Notes under the pieces: model-generated | Told to the model about the DNA's origin: nothing | The model's database searches: none | Seen by the model: only the letters and a program-made list of their open reading frames with translations | Position numbers and translations under genes: made by a program | Source of the DNA: JAFGBI01 sp964454025 | Lineage (GTDB): Bacteria > Myxococcota_A > Polyangia > Polyangiales > Polyangiaceae | Direction: 5' to 3' | DNA: 64,000 nucleotides | Assembly (NCBI GenBank): GCA_964454025.1 | Contig: CAYVRP010000012.1 | Coordinates: 1-64,000, forward strand | Shown: one piece after another, positions 26,190 to 34,966 of the stretch | Position numbering within the stretch: the stretch's first letter is position 1 | How the letters are laid out: every line of letters starts with the position of its first letter

Positions 26190-26456
26190 CGGAAAGCTCC
26201 TGGTGTCGATTGGAATGGTTCGGACGCGGGGCGCGGCGACGCGAGCCCAGCGCGCGAAGGCTAGCCCCTAACGCCCGCAGCGGTAAAGGCGATCACCCCG
26301 CGAGGAGGGGCGCGGCACGAACGGTGCTGGTGCCCGGTCCGCCGTCCAGCAGGCACGGAGCACCGATCCGGTGGCCTCTGCGGAGAACGCGCCGGTGTTG
26401 GGTGAGGACGCATTCCTGGCCGCGCATCGGGTGAGATCGGCGCCCGGCGCGGCGCG

Positions 26457-27710
26457 CTAGGTGCTGGATTTGTCGCGGCAATCGACCTGATCGCTGCTCC
26501 CGTCGCGGGCTCCGCAGCCCGAGAGGAGCCGCCACGCCGCGGCCACGGTGAGCATGGTGGCGAGCGCCCCCCACTGTCCGAGCGAGAGGGCGACGGTGAA
26601 GCGGCCGAAGTCAGCCGCAGCCAGAGCACCCCAGGCGACGCCGGCGGCGAGCAGCGCCGCGCCCTGCCTCTGCCACCGCGTGCGGCCAGCGCCGATGCTC
26701 CGCGACGGCCCGAGCACGTAGGCGATGGACGCCAGCGCGAGCCCGAACCCGAGCCCATGCGCCGCTGCGAGCCGGGGACCCACGAGCCAGCGGTCGGGGT
26801 CGTCGCGAAGCAGATCGATCGGATACCGCCGCGCAGCCGCGGCGCGCGCGGTGGCGAGGAACACCTCGCCGGAGAAGCGGCGGCGCCGGCGCACCGCGAC
26901 CGCCACCCCGAGGGCCGCGGCCGCCGCCAGCGCGAGGTAGAGTTGCGTCGGGTGGACGGGCAGCGAGGTCGGGGCCGCCGCGGTCACGAGGCCGCGCGAA
27001 ACGTGCTCTACCCAGGCCGGCGCACCCTGGCCACCCAGAGTCGCCGCGTCCCAGCGCGGGAACGTGCCGAGCACCGCGAGCAGCCTCGGCGCGTCGGCGG
27101 CCAGCGGTCGCCCGAAGCCACCACCGGTGGCGTAGCTCCCGAGGCGGCCGAGGAGCAGCCCGAGCGCGACGGCGGGCGCGGCGACGTCCGCGAAAGGGAG
27201 GAAGGCGAGGCGCCGCCGCCACAGCACGCCCGCCGCCGAGAGGGCACCGAGCCACAGCGCGCCCTGGAGCGCGAGACCGCCGCCGCCGAGGTCCAGCGCG
27301 CCTGCCAGCGTGAAATCCGCCGGTGGGGCCTGGAGCAGGTAGTCGACGCGAGCGCCAACGACGCCGCCGGCGACGGCGGCGAAGGACGGCCCTTCGAGGC
27401 TCCGGGGTGCCAGCCCGTCGGACCTGCCCAGATCGCTCACCATGATCCAACCGGCGACGATCGCCACGGCGAACAGCGCGCCGTAGGTCGTGACCACCAC
27501 CGCCCGTGGCGTGAAGACCAGCCCGCGCAGCGCGAGCGCACCGACCACACCGATGACGGCGATCGTGCCGCCGAGGGCGCCCAGTTCCACCGCGCGCCAC
27601 CGACGCGACGCCACCATGACGAGGAGCCCGGCGACAGCCAGGCCGGCAAGCGCGAGCGCCAACGGGATCGGCCAGCACGGCAGGGGGATCTCGAGCAGCA
27701 CAGGGTGCAT
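26457..27710 (-). CDS. divergent Lgt-family (prolipoprotein diacylglyceryl transferase-like) membrane protein
   Basis: A 417-aa polytopic membrane protein, long for Lgt (usually 260-300). Family landmarks are TTYGALFA (Tyr76, matching E. coli Tyr26), GARVDYLL, LLLGRLGSYATGGGFGRP (186-202) and VHPTQLYLAL (252-261). Arg189 and Gly200 match E. coli Arg143 and Gly154. Several residues reported as important differ: the Asn146 position is Ser192, the Glu151 position is Gly197 and the His103 position is Gln149. The enzyme normally attaches diacylglycerol to lipobox Cys. This copy may be a paralogue with changed or no activity. The start ATG at 27710 matches the family N-terminus; the frame is open to 27755. 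A Cys/Asp-rich C-terminal tail is extra. Confidence 0.8.
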   Translation of the reverse strand: MHPVLLEIPLPCWPIPLALALAGLAVAGLLVMVASRRWRAVELGALGGTIAVIGVVGALALRGLVFTPRAVVVTTYGALFAVAIVAGWIMVSDLGRSDGLAPRSLEGPSFAAVAGGVVGARVDYLLQAPPADFTLAGALDLGGGGLALQGALWLGALSAAGVLWRRRLAFLPFADVAAPAVALGLLLGRLGSYATGGGFGRPLAADAPRLLAVLGTFPRWDAATLGGQGAPAWVEHVSRGLVTAAAPTSLPVHPTQLYLALAAAAALGVAVAVRRRRRFSGEVFLATARAAAARRYPIDLLRDDPDRWLVGPRLAAAHGLGFGLALASIAYVLGPSRSIGAGRTRWQRQGAALLAAGVAWGALAAADFGRFTVALSLGQWGALATMLTVAAAWRLLSGCGARDGSSDQVDCRDKSST

Positions 27711-27798
27711 CACGAGGACCGCTCGCGCACCCGCGACCGCGCTGGGGCGGGCCACCGCGGCGCTTGGGGGCGCGCGGCGCCGATGCTACCATCCGTCG

Positions 27799-28626
27799 GT
27801 GCCGTGGAGGACGTTTCGCTGCGCGCTCACCGGCGCGATCGTCGCCTGCGTCCCACCCGACCCGCCGTCGGCGGGCTCGGCGACGACGCGCACCGGCACG
27901 CTCCTCGCCGGCACGCCGGGCGCCGCGGGGGCATCGGCGTTCAGCGACGCCGGGACGATGGCGGTGACGAGCACCAAGTCGCCCTGGCCGACGCCGTCGG
28001 GGTCGGGCTCCAACCGCGAGGCGATCGCCGAGGATCCCCCCTTGACGGCCACCTTCCGGGACTCGTTCTCGCGCGACGCGCTGGGCGAGGACTACCGGCC
28101 GACGTCGCCACACTGGAGGGTGCGAGATGGTCAGCTCTGCGGCCGGGGAGCGCGCAACCACCCGGTGTGGCTGCGACGGCGGCTGCCGCGGAACGCCCGC
28201 GTCGAGTTCACCGCCGTGAGCCGATCCCCGGAAGGCGACATCAAGGTCGAGGCGTGGGGCGACGGGGCGAAGCACGCCACCTCGTCGTCTTACCGGGACG
28301 CCACGAGCTACCTCATCATCTTCGGGGGCTGGCAGAATCGGCTCCATGTGCTCGCGCGGCTCGACGAGCACGGCGCCGACCGCATCGCCGTCGAGGTGGA
28401 GCCGACGGCGGGCTCACCGGGGCGGAGCCCCGTGATCCCGGGGCGCGCGTACCGCTTCCGGATCGAACGCACCGATGGTCGCACCCTGCGCTGGTCCGTC
28501 GACGACGTCGAGGTAGCCTCCTTCGCGGACTCGGCGCCGCTCACCGGCGCCGAGCACGATCACTTCGCCTTCAACGACTGGGACGCCGAGGTGTGTTTCG
28601 ACGACCTCGTCATCACCCCGCTCTGA
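27799..28626 (+). CDS. lipoprotein with predicted jelly-roll domain
   Basis: The 275-aa product starts at GTG (27799), giving PWRTFRCALTGAIVAC, a lipoprotein signal with lipobox VAC. Residues 20-90 are a Ser/Thr/Pro-rich linker. The remainder begins with TATFRDSFSRDALGEDYRP (broken at 88-106), continues through WRVRDGQLCGRGARNHPVW and VEFTAVSRSPEGDIKVEAWGD, and ends in WSVDDVEVASF and CFDDLVITPL. This order (F-x-D-x-F at the start, W-x-V-x-D-G-Q, closing F-D-D-L-V-I-x-P-L) is that of concanavalin-like jelly rolls found in glycan-binding or glycan-cleaving secreted proteins. No catalytic pair can be named. It is 12 bp ahead of the next gene and probably in one operon with it. Confidence 0.85.
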   Translation: MPWRTFRCALTGAIVACVPPDPPSAGSATTRTGTLLAGTPGAAGASAFSDAGTMAVTSTKSPWPTPSGSGSNREAIAEDPPLTATFRDSFSRDALGEDYRPTSPHWRVRDGQLCGRGARNHPVWLRRRLPRNARVEFTAVSRSPEGDIKVEAWGDGAKHATSSSYRDATSYLIIFGGWQNRLHVLARLDEHGADRIAVEVEPTAGSPGRSPVIPGRAYRFRIERTDGRTLRWSVDDVEVASFADSAPLTGAEHDHFAFNDWDAEVCFDDLVITPL

Positions 28627-28638
28627 TCGGTCGCTGCC

Positions 28639-30228
28639 ATGGATCTGGCCGAGCTGGAGCATGAGATCGAGGAGCTCGAGCAGCGGGTGGAGCGGCTGCG
28701 ATCGCTCTACGAGCAGTACTTCCTCGGCATTGAGAAGATCGAGCCACTCACTGCCCGCAAGGACGTGGACCGACGGATCTGGGTGCTGCGCCGGGAGCAG
28801 ATCCGCAACACGCGCAAGCGCTTTCGCCTGCAGACGATCATCCAGCGCTACAACACCTACCAGCAGTACTGGATGCGCATCAACCGCGAGATCGAGGCCG
28901 GGACCTACCGTCGTCATCTGATCAAGGCGCAGAAGATCCTCGAGACCTTCAACCCGCTGACCTACCAGGCCCGGAAGCGTCACCGGATGCTGCAGGCTGC
29001 CGCCGAGGACGAGGCACGCGCCGATCACCGGTCGACGCGCGACTCGGAGCTTCCGGACCTGGATGTCTCGGATGTGGGTGATGGGTTGGGTGCCGAGCGG
29101 GACGAGGCGTTCGCCCGGCTCGACGAGCTGTTCGGTCCTTCCCTGCCCCCGAGCCCGGCGCCCCAGAGCGACCAGCCCAGCCCCCGGCGCCCCCGCCTTC
29201 CGTTGTCGGGCGGAACCCTGGGCACCATAGACCTCGACTTCGACGCCGTCGGCGGCGTGCTCCAGGCGAGCACGGCCCCGGGGCGACCGGAGTGGGGAAG
29301 CGATGCTCCGGAGCCGCCCACGCCCCGACGCGTCGTCGCGACCGGCCCTCCCGGCGCCCCTCCTAGCGGGACCACGGCCATCGCCGCTCCGGCAGGGAGG
29401 CCCCTGCCCCCACCTGGCCCTGGCGGGTCGTTGCGCGCGAGCCCAGGTTTCAGCCAGATAGGACCCCCCGCGCCGCGGGCAGCCCAAACCGCTGGGGTGG
29501 TCAGTCCGGCGGGCAGCGGCGCTACCGACGCCACCGACCCCCGACGCCCGGCTCAGCCTATCGCCCCCTCCGCGCGCCCGGACGGCGGGGATTTCCCTGC
29601 CCGACTCCCCCCGCCGGCCCGGACCCGAGTCGGACTCCCTCCGCCCGCCCCGGGACCGGACCGACCGTCATTCGGTCCGCCACTCCGTCCCGATGGGACC
29701 GCGGGCGCGGAAAGACTGGGCGTGCCCGCTTCCTCGGGGCGGTCGCCGGTTCTTCCAGCAGGAGCAGTCCCCCCTCAGGGGGGAGCACAGCAGGCCCAGG
29801 CGGCGCCGCGCCCCCCCGCCAACCTGCCTCCCGTGGTCATGCCGACTGCCCCCCGTGTGGGCTCGCTGCAGCCACCGCCCAAACCCCGCCGACCGCAGCC
29901 TTCGGTTCCGGACGCCGCCACTGGGAGGGCATCCCCGCTACCGTCCCCACCAGCCGATCCGCCCCTGAATGTACCCGCCGTCCCCACTCCCTTCGTCCGA
30001 GCCGCGCCGGGCGTGCTGACGGACGACCGGGTTCAGGCGATCCACGCCCGGCTGGTCGAGGCCAAGCGGCGAACGGCGGACGCCAACATTCCGACCTTGG
30101 AGGGTCTGAAGCGATCGCTTCTGGCGACTCAGGAGAAGCTGCGCAAGCAGCACGGCAGCCACCGGACGGTGGAGTTCGAGGTCGTGATCAAGGACGGCAA
30201 GGCGGTCCTCAAGCCCGTCGTCCGGTAG
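28639..30228 (+). CDS. coiled-coil/proline-rich protein, lineage-specific
   Basis: A 529-aa protein with no signal peptide. Residues 1-130 are a long charged helix (ELEHEIEELEQRVERLRSLYEQYFLGIEKIEP, broken at 5-36), with TRKRFRLQTIIQRYNTYQQYW, likely a coiled coil. Residues 165-440 are a Pro/Ala/Arg-rich disordered linker. The last 75 residues form a small domain (DDRVQAIHARLVEAKRRT, HRTVEFEVVIKDGKAVLKPVV). From memory the two ends resemble myxobacterial proteins of the MXAN_5187 type, whose function is not established. It follows the jelly-roll lipoprotein by 12 bp. Confidence 0.88.
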   Translation: MDLAELEHEIEELEQRVERLRSLYEQYFLGIEKIEPLTARKDVDRRIWVLRREQIRNTRKRFRLQTIIQRYNTYQQYWMRINREIEAGTYRRHLIKAQKILETFNPLTYQARKRHRMLQAAAEDEARADHRSTRDSELPDLDVSDVGDGLGAERDEAFARLDELFGPSLPPSPAPQSDQPSPRRPRLPLSGGTLGTIDLDFDAVGGVLQASTAPGRPEWGSDAPEPPTPRRVVATGPPGAPPSGTTAIAAPAGRPLPPPGPGGSLRASPGFSQIGPPAPRAAQTAGVVSPAGSGATDATDPRRPAQPIAPSARPDGGDFPARLPPPARTRVGLPPPAPGPDRPSFGPPLRPDGTAGAERLGVPASSGRSPVLPAGAVPPQGGAQQAQAAPRPPANLPPVVMPTAPRVGSLQPPPKPRRPQPSVPDAATGRASPLPSPPADPPLNVPAVPTPFVRAAPGVLTDDRVQAIHARLVEAKRRTADANIPTLEGLKRSLLATQEKLRKQHGSHRTVEFEVVIKDGKAVLKPVVR

Positions 30229-30410
30229 CACCCGCCGCTCCCAAGCTCGTGACCCCGGAGCAGGGATCCGTCTGCCAGGGGCACGGGTGTGCCGAGGTGC
30301 ACCCACTGGTGGGGCGAGGAGGCACTCGCCAGCGCCCTCAGTTCGAGAGCTGCTACCGGCTCGGCGCTCCGAATCGTTGATTCTCTGTGAAAGGGAGGCT
30401 GGTCGCCCCC

Positions 30411-30680
30411 CTAGGCCGTCTCGCTCGGGGCAACCAGCACGTCACGGTCGCAGAAGAATATGGCGCAGGAGCTCCGACCGAGGTCGCGCATCCGACCGCA
30501 CAGGGCCGCGAGGTCCTCGTCGGCGTCCACGACATCACCCTCGATGGGCTGGAGCGTGGACTGATCGAAGCGGCAGTTGTCGAGGGCCACCCAATGGCCC
30601 CGGAGCTGTCCGGAGCGACGCAGCTCCGGCCATGCAACCCTGGTGTTCATGGCTTTCTCGACCTCAGTTTCGCGGGGCAT
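30411..30680 (-). CDS. small DUF5678-like protein
   Basis: An 89-aa frame in an otherwise empty 620-bp region. The middle reads LRGHWVALDNCRFD, then EGDVVDADEDLAALCGRMRDLG and CAIFFCDRDVLV. The W-V-A-L-D strand, the D-E-D-L-x-x-L helix and the final hydrophobic strand have the layout of DUF5678, a small family of unknown function, here from memory. An alternative start at 30650 (MNTRVAW) has GAGAAAG ahead of it and may be the true one. The codon pattern and a balanced composition set it apart from the shadow frames around it. The flanks 30229-30410 and 30681-30848 show nothing else. Confidence 0.65.
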   Translation of the reverse strand: MPRETEVEKAMNTRVAWPELRRSGQLRGHWVALDNCRFDQSTLQPIEGDVVDADEDLAALCGRMRDLGRSSCAIFFCDRDVLVAPSETA

Positions 30681-30848
30681 TCCGTGGAATCGTCGGGGTG
30701 AACCGGACCACTGCAGCAGGAACGAAACCGGATTGGATCAAGCAGCGCCTAGGCGCGCCCCGGATCTATCCAGCGGCTGGGCCTCCGTCAAGGAGTCCGC
30801 AATGACACGGGCCGGCCAAGCGGCCTTCTAGGTCGGCGACCGAGCGCT

Positions 30849-32717
30849 TCAGCGGCACTTGGGGTTGAGACGGACGCGAACCCCCATCGAAGCGGCGCTG
30901 TTGGCGATGTTCTTCGCTAGCGCGCAGTTGCCGTTGAGCGCGGCCGCGTCCGCCGAGGCCTGGGCACCTGCGCGGGCATCTCGGGCGCAGGCCGCCTTGG
31001 CGCTCGCGTCCGCGCAGCGGCCGTAGTGGCCGGCGGCCGCCGTGACGTTGCCCGAGCGGGCAGCGGCGATGCAGGCGGCGCACGCGTCACCCCCGGTCGA
31101 ATGACCCGTGCCCGTCCCCGTGCCCGTCCCCGTGCCCGTCCCTGAGGTCGCCGAAGTCGCAGCTCCGGTCCCGGTTCCCGTCACCGTACCCGTCGCGGTC
31201 GTCGTTCGAGCCCCGGTCGAGGCCCTCGTGCCCGTGCCCGTCGCCGCTCCGGTCGACGCCCCCGTCCCCGTTTCCGCGCCGGGGAAGCTCACCACCCCCG
31301 TGGTGGCGTCGGTGACCGGGGCGATGGTGGAGGAAGACCCCTCGCTCGAGGTCGAGCCGAACGGGTTGGTGAGCACGACGTCGTCATCGTCGTCGGATCC
31401 ATTGAGCGACAGGACAGCGACCACGAGGATGGCGGCGAGCAACACTCCACCCAGCACCACCAGCCCGATGATCAGGCCGAGCCCACCGCCACCGCCCCGC
31501 CGCGCGGCGGGCGGCGCCGGCGGCACCGCCGCGGCCCCCATCATGGGCCCCGGTCCCCCCATCGACCCCGGCGGGCCCATGGGCATCCCCATGGGCACGG
31601 GCGCAACCAACGAACCCGGCGCCCCGACGGGGAGCGGTCCCCCGGTGGGCGCCGGCAGCACCCCGGCGGCTGCCGCCGAGAAATCGGGGACCGCCGCCAT
31701 GGCCGCGGTTCCCGCGGAGGCGAGCGAGGGCGCGGCGACATCGTCTGCAGTCGACGGGAGCGCCATCCCCGCCGAGAGCTCGGTGAAGAACTCCTTGGCG
31801 GTCGCCTGCCGCTGCTCCCGGTCCTTGCTCAGCGCGCGCAGGATGGCGCGCCGCGTTCCTTCCGGGATGGCCATGTGCGGGGCCGACGCCTCGAACGGCG
31901 TGGGCTGGGCGGTCATGTGCTGCGTCGCCCACTGCCAGGGGGTGTCCGCCTCGAAGGGCAGCCGCCCGGTGAGCATCTCGTAGGCCATCACCCCGAGCGA
32001 GTAGATGTCGCTCCGCCGGTCGAGCTCCTTGCCCGTGAACTGCTCCGGGCTCATGTAGGGGGGGGTCCCGAGCACCATCCCCTGCTGGGTGAGCTTCTGC
32101 TCCCGCTTGGCGTCGGTCGATTCCGTGCGGGCGGCGATGCCGAAGTCGAGCACCTTGACGAAGTCCGACTCACCGGCGCTGGTCGTGAGGATCACGTTGT
32201 CCGGCTTCAGATCCCGGTGGACGATGCCCTGGGCGTGCGCCTCGTCCAGCGCCCCGCAGATCTGGCGCATGATCTTGAGCATCCGCTCGGGCGGAATCGC
32301 CCGATCCTGCTCGATCACGTCGGCGAGGGACTTGCCCTTCACGAACTCCATGGCGATGTAGAGGGTTCCGTCCTCCGTGGCGCCGAAGTCGTAGAATTTG
32401 ATTGTGTTCGGGTGCTCGAGCTGCGCGACGGTGCCGCACTCGCGGTGGAACCGCGCCAGGACGGAAGGATCCTTCGACAGGTGCTGGTGCAGGGTCTTGA
32501 CCGCGACCTTGCGCAGGGTCGACCCCATCTGCTGCTCGCCGACGTACACGATGCCCATGCCGCCCTCGCCCAGCACCCCCGTGATGCGGTAGCGGCCGCC
32601 GATCACCTGGCCCACGAGGGGGTCGGGACCCGACTCGGAGGGAGGCATGAGCGCGCCACAGGACTGGCAGAAGCGCGCTCCGTCGACGTTCTCGTGTTCG
32701 CAGGCCTCGCAGCGCAT
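30849..32717 (-). CDS. eukaryotic-type Ser/Thr protein kinase with zinc ribbon and membrane anchor
   Basis: A 622-aa protein. An N-terminal zinc ribbon has Cys3/6/17/20. The kinase domain (about 43-312) shows the P-loop GEGGMG (50-55), Lys74, the catalytic HRDLKPDN (167-174), DFG (191-193) and GTPPYMSPEQ. A Pro/Gly/Met-rich linker follows, then a membrane helix (413-437), an Asp run and a Thr/Gly-rich extracytoplasmic stretch (480-541). The C-terminal domain (545-622) has six cysteines and is helical. It is therefore a transmembrane Hanks kinase with a possible periplasmic sensor. It lies 75 bp downstream of a lipoprotein gene and may be in an operon with it. The FHA protein at 18873 is a conceivable reader. 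Confidence 0.96.
   Translation of the reverse strand: MRCEACEHENVDGARFCQSCGALMPPSESGPDPLVGQVIGGRYRITGVLGEGGMGIVYVGEQQMGSTLRKVAVKTLHQHLSKDPSVLARFHRECGTVAQLEHPNTIKFYDFGATEDGTLYIAMEFVKGKSLADVIEQDRAIPPERMLKIMRQICGALDEAHAQGIVHRDLKPDNVILTTSAGESDFVKVLDFGIAARTESTDAKREQKLTQQGMVLGTPPYMSPEQFTGKELDRRSDIYSLGVMAYEMLTGRLPFEADTPWQWATQHMTAQPTPFEASAPHMAIPEGTRRAILRALSKDREQRQATAKEFFTELSAGMALPSTADDVAAPSLASAGTAAMAAVPDFSAAAAGVLPAPTGGPLPVGAPGSLVAPVPMGMPMGPPGSMGGPGPMMGAAAVPPAPPAARRGGGGGLGLIIGLVVLGGVLLAAILVVAVLSLNGSDDDDDVVLTNPFGSTSSEGSSSTIAPVTDATTGVVSFPGAETGTGASTGAATGTGTRASTGARTTTATGTVTGTGTGAATSATSGTGTGTGTGTGTGHSTGGDACAACIAAARSGNVTAAAGHYGRCADASAKAACARDARAGAQASADAAALNGNCALAKNIANSAASMGVRVRLNPKCR
31105..31140. repeat. 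12-bp tandem repeat in the kinase gene
   Basis: Three exact copies of CCCGTGCCCGTC encode alternating Gly-Thr on the minus strand, in the extracytoplasmic linker between the membrane helix and the cysteine domain. Related imperfect copies extend towards 31260. Confidence 0.95.
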
Positions 32718-32792
32718 GACGGCGATAGCCTCGCACGAATCCGGCCAGGAAGGCCACTCCCGTCGCCGCGCGGAGGCGCACCCCCGCGCCGG

Positions 32793-33524
32793 TCACTCGT
32801 CCGGCGGAGCGGCTTGGTCCGGTGATGCGGTTTCGGAGGGGTGCGCCACCCCTGCTCCGGCCCCGCCGCTCGGCGTCAGGGTCGACCCCGACACCGCCCG
32901 CTCGAGCCGCGGTTCGATGGGAGCGAGCGGACGATCGGGCGGCCAAGGCAGCGCGATGGTTTCGCCCGTCGCGCGGTCGACAAGCACGGCGCGCGTGGCG
33001 CGCGGGCTCGCAGGCACGAGCACGATGCGCCGCACGGTGGCCCCCGGAGCGAGCGACACCGGCTCGTGCAACGGTCGCCGGTCACCGGCGACCGGCGGTT
33101 CCTCGGCCGCGAGCGCCGGAAAGTCGAACCGGATCCGGTCGATGAGCTCACGACCGATCCAGAGCTCGATCGCGTAGCGACCGACCCGACGTGGGGTCAC
33201 GACCGGCTTGGAGTAGAGCAGGGGCCGAACGTTGGTGACGGTGATGTTCCCGCGATCATACGTGAGCTCGTACTCCCACTGCCGCTCGAGTCGCAGCGGC
33301 TCCGGGTCCGGCAGGGACGGCTCCGGCTTCGCCGCGGCCGCGCTCGCCGACGCCGACGGAGAGGGCGTGATCATCTGACTGGGCTGTGGGCGGCCCTCGG
33401 CGATGGCGACCGGCACCGAGACGCCCGGGGCGAACGGGGGCGATGGGGCAGCGGGCGCAGCGGGCGCACCGGCACCGCAGGCGACCAGGAGCATCGAGCA
33501 TGCGAGCGCGGCGACGGCTTTCAT
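32793..33524 (-). CDS. lipoprotein of unknown function
   Basis: A 243-aa product with a clear signal and lipobox (CSMLLVACG, Cys16). Residues 20-75 are Pro/Ser/Ala-rich. Residues 78-185 form a beta-rich domain that starts RQWEYELTYDRGNITVTNVRPL and includes RVGRYAIELWIGRELIDRI and LAPGATVRRIVLVPASP. I do not recognise it; the tail is again low-complexity. Its ATG overlaps the stop of the pseudouridine synthase gene by four bases, which argues for one transcript, with the kinase gene third. Confidence 0.85.
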   Translation of the reverse strand: MKAVAALACSMLLVACGAGAPAAPAAPSPPFAPGVSVPVAIAEGRPQPSQMITPSPSASASAAAAKPEPSLPDPEPLRLERQWEYELTYDRGNITVTNVRPLLYSKPVVTPRRVGRYAIELWIGRELIDRIRFDFPALAAEEPPVAGDRRPLHEPVSLAPGATVRRIVLVPASPRATRAVLVDRATGETIALPWPPDRPLAPIEPRLERAVSGSTLTPSGGAGAGVAHPSETASPDQAAPPDE

Positions 33525-34405
33525 GGATCGACCGTGAGCCCCTTAGACCAGGCTTCCTCGTCGCCGCCAAGCTGCGCCCACCAGGCGCGCAGGGGCGCCG
33601 GGGTTTCGGCGTTGATTTCCCACGGCGGACCGTCGGGCAGCAGCACGGTGAGACGCGCCGCATGCAACCCGACCTGGTCGAACGAGAGCACCGACCCATC
33701 GTCGCGGACACATCGGCCGGGGCCACCGTGCTCGAGGTCGCCGAGCAGCGGCGCTCCGCCCCCGGCCGCGTGAATGCGAAGCTGGTGGGCTCTCCCGGTG
33801 GCCGGCGCGAGGGTGAGTAGCGCCACGCCGGGGAGCCCCGGCGCGACACCTCGCGCCGCGGTGGCCACGGTCGCATACCGAGTCAACGCGCCTCGTTCCG
33901 CCGAACCGGGCGCGAACCGCCGCCCGATAGGGCGGTCCCAACACCCGGCGGCCGGTCGCGGTGTGGCCGCGGCCAGCGCCAAATAGCGCCGGATGAGGCG
34001 ACCCTCGGCGCGCCACCGCTCCAAGTCCCGCCGTGCTGACAGGCCTAGCGCGAGCAGGACCACGCCGCTGACGGGCAGGTCCAGGCGGGTCGCCGCGTGC
34101 AGCTCTCGCTCCCGCACCCCGAGCGCGGCCGCGGCCAGGTGCCGCACCGAGCCGGCGACGCCGCGGTGGTCCGGCTCGGTCGGGATGCCGGCGGGCTTGG
34201 CCACCGCGACGATGCCGCCCCGGCGCCCGAGCAGCTCCACCGCCCCGGTTCGTGCGCGCATACGACTCAGGGTGATGACACTGCCGGCCTGAAGCCCGAT
34301 GCAGCCACTCCTTGCCCGGACCCCGTCGACGAAGACCCGGCCGTCCTCGATCAGGCGGCTCGCCTCCGGAACGAGCGAGGTCAAGAACCGGTCCAGCCGT
34401 GCCAT
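33521..34405 (-). CDS. RluA-family pseudouridine synthase
   Basis: A 294-aa protein from the ATG at 34405; the frame extends to 34510 but only shadow sequence lies there. An S4-like RNA-binding segment comes first (ARLDRFLTSLVPEASRLIEDG, broken at 2-22, then RVFVDGVRARSG). The catalytic domain has VAVAKPAGIPTEPDH, ATRLDLPVSGVVLL with the catalytic Asp in the R-L-D box, RRYLALA, and PATGRAHQLRIHAAGGGAPLLGD towards the end. The R-L-D box lacks the usual His before it. It isomerises uridine in rRNA or tRNA; the exact site cannot be told. It heads a possible three-gene operon with the lipoprotein and the kinase. Confidence 0.9.
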   Translation of the reverse strand: MARLDRFLTSLVPEASRLIEDGRVFVDGVRARSGCIGLQAGSVITLSRMRARTGAVELLGRRGGIVAVAKPAGIPTEPDHRGVAGSVRHLAAAALGVRERELHAATRLDLPVSGVVLLALGLSARRDLERWRAEGRLIRRYLALAAATPRPAAGCWDRPIGRRFAPGSAERGALTRYATVATAARGVAPGLPGVALLTLAPATGRAHQLRIHAAGGGAPLLGDLEHGGPGRCVRDDGSVLSFDQVGLHAARLTVLLPDGPPWEINAETPAPLRAWWAQLGGDEEAWSKGLTVDP

Positions 34406-34476
34406 CGGCCGGGGAACTACCCAGACCTCGTCGCCGCGAACGCGGCGCCTCGCGGTACTCGGTCCCCGGCGGGCAG

Positions 34477-34851
34477 TCACGGCTCCGGATCGACCGGGGC
34501 ACTGCCGCAAGCGCGCCGCACGAGCTCAATCAGCGCTGGGTCACGGCTGAGCTCCTCGTGCAGGGTGCGGCGAATGAACTCCAGGTCGTCCGGCGCCAGG
34601 TGCCGGAGGTGGCTCGTCGCTCCCTCCACCCGCAAGTCGAGGTACTGCGCGACGTCGATCTCGCCGCGCTCGAGGCGGGCCAACGGAGCATCCACCGCCC
34701 CCGGTGCGCCGTCCGATCTCGTAGCGCCCGCTTCGGTCGGACGCTCCACCCGAAAGGAGGTCACCGGGGGGGCGCCGCCCGCGGGCGGCGTGACGCCCTG
34801 GAGAGCCGGGAGCGGCCCCGCGCCTGGCTTGCCGATGCCGTCGATGCTCAT
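34477..34851 (-). CDS. small hypothetical protein with helical C-terminus
   Basis: A 124-aa protein without a signal peptide. The first 55 residues are Gly/Pro-rich and probably disordered. The rest is helical: LARLERGEIDVAQYLDLRVE, ATSHLRHLAPDDLEFIRRTL and DPALIELVRRACG. The pattern 'RLxRGEIxVxxYLDxRVxxATxHL' is familiar to me from myxobacterial hypothetical proteins, without a known role. It sits between the pseudouridine synthase and another small protein, all on the minus strand. No strong ribosome binding site is seen before the ATG. Confidence 0.75.
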   Translation of the reverse strand: MSIDGIGKPGAGPLPALQGVTPPAGGAPPVTSFRVERPTEAGATRSDGAPGAVDAPLARLERGEIDVAQYLDLRVEGATSHLRHLAPDDLEFIRRTLHEELSRDPALIELVRRACGSAPVDPEP

Positions 34852-34966
34852 GGCCGGTTCATTCTACGATCACGCAGGAGAGGCGGCGATGGAATCGCAC
34901 CGCCGGCGGGCGTTTCGGGCGCGCTTGGGCCGTGAACGGCCCGGGGGGCCAGGCGACCGGGTCACC

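Noticed and set aside
31105..31260. possible CRISPR-like array
   Set aside because: The 12-bp units are contiguous, without spacers, in frame, and encode Gly-Thr repeats of the kinase linker. No cas gene is near.
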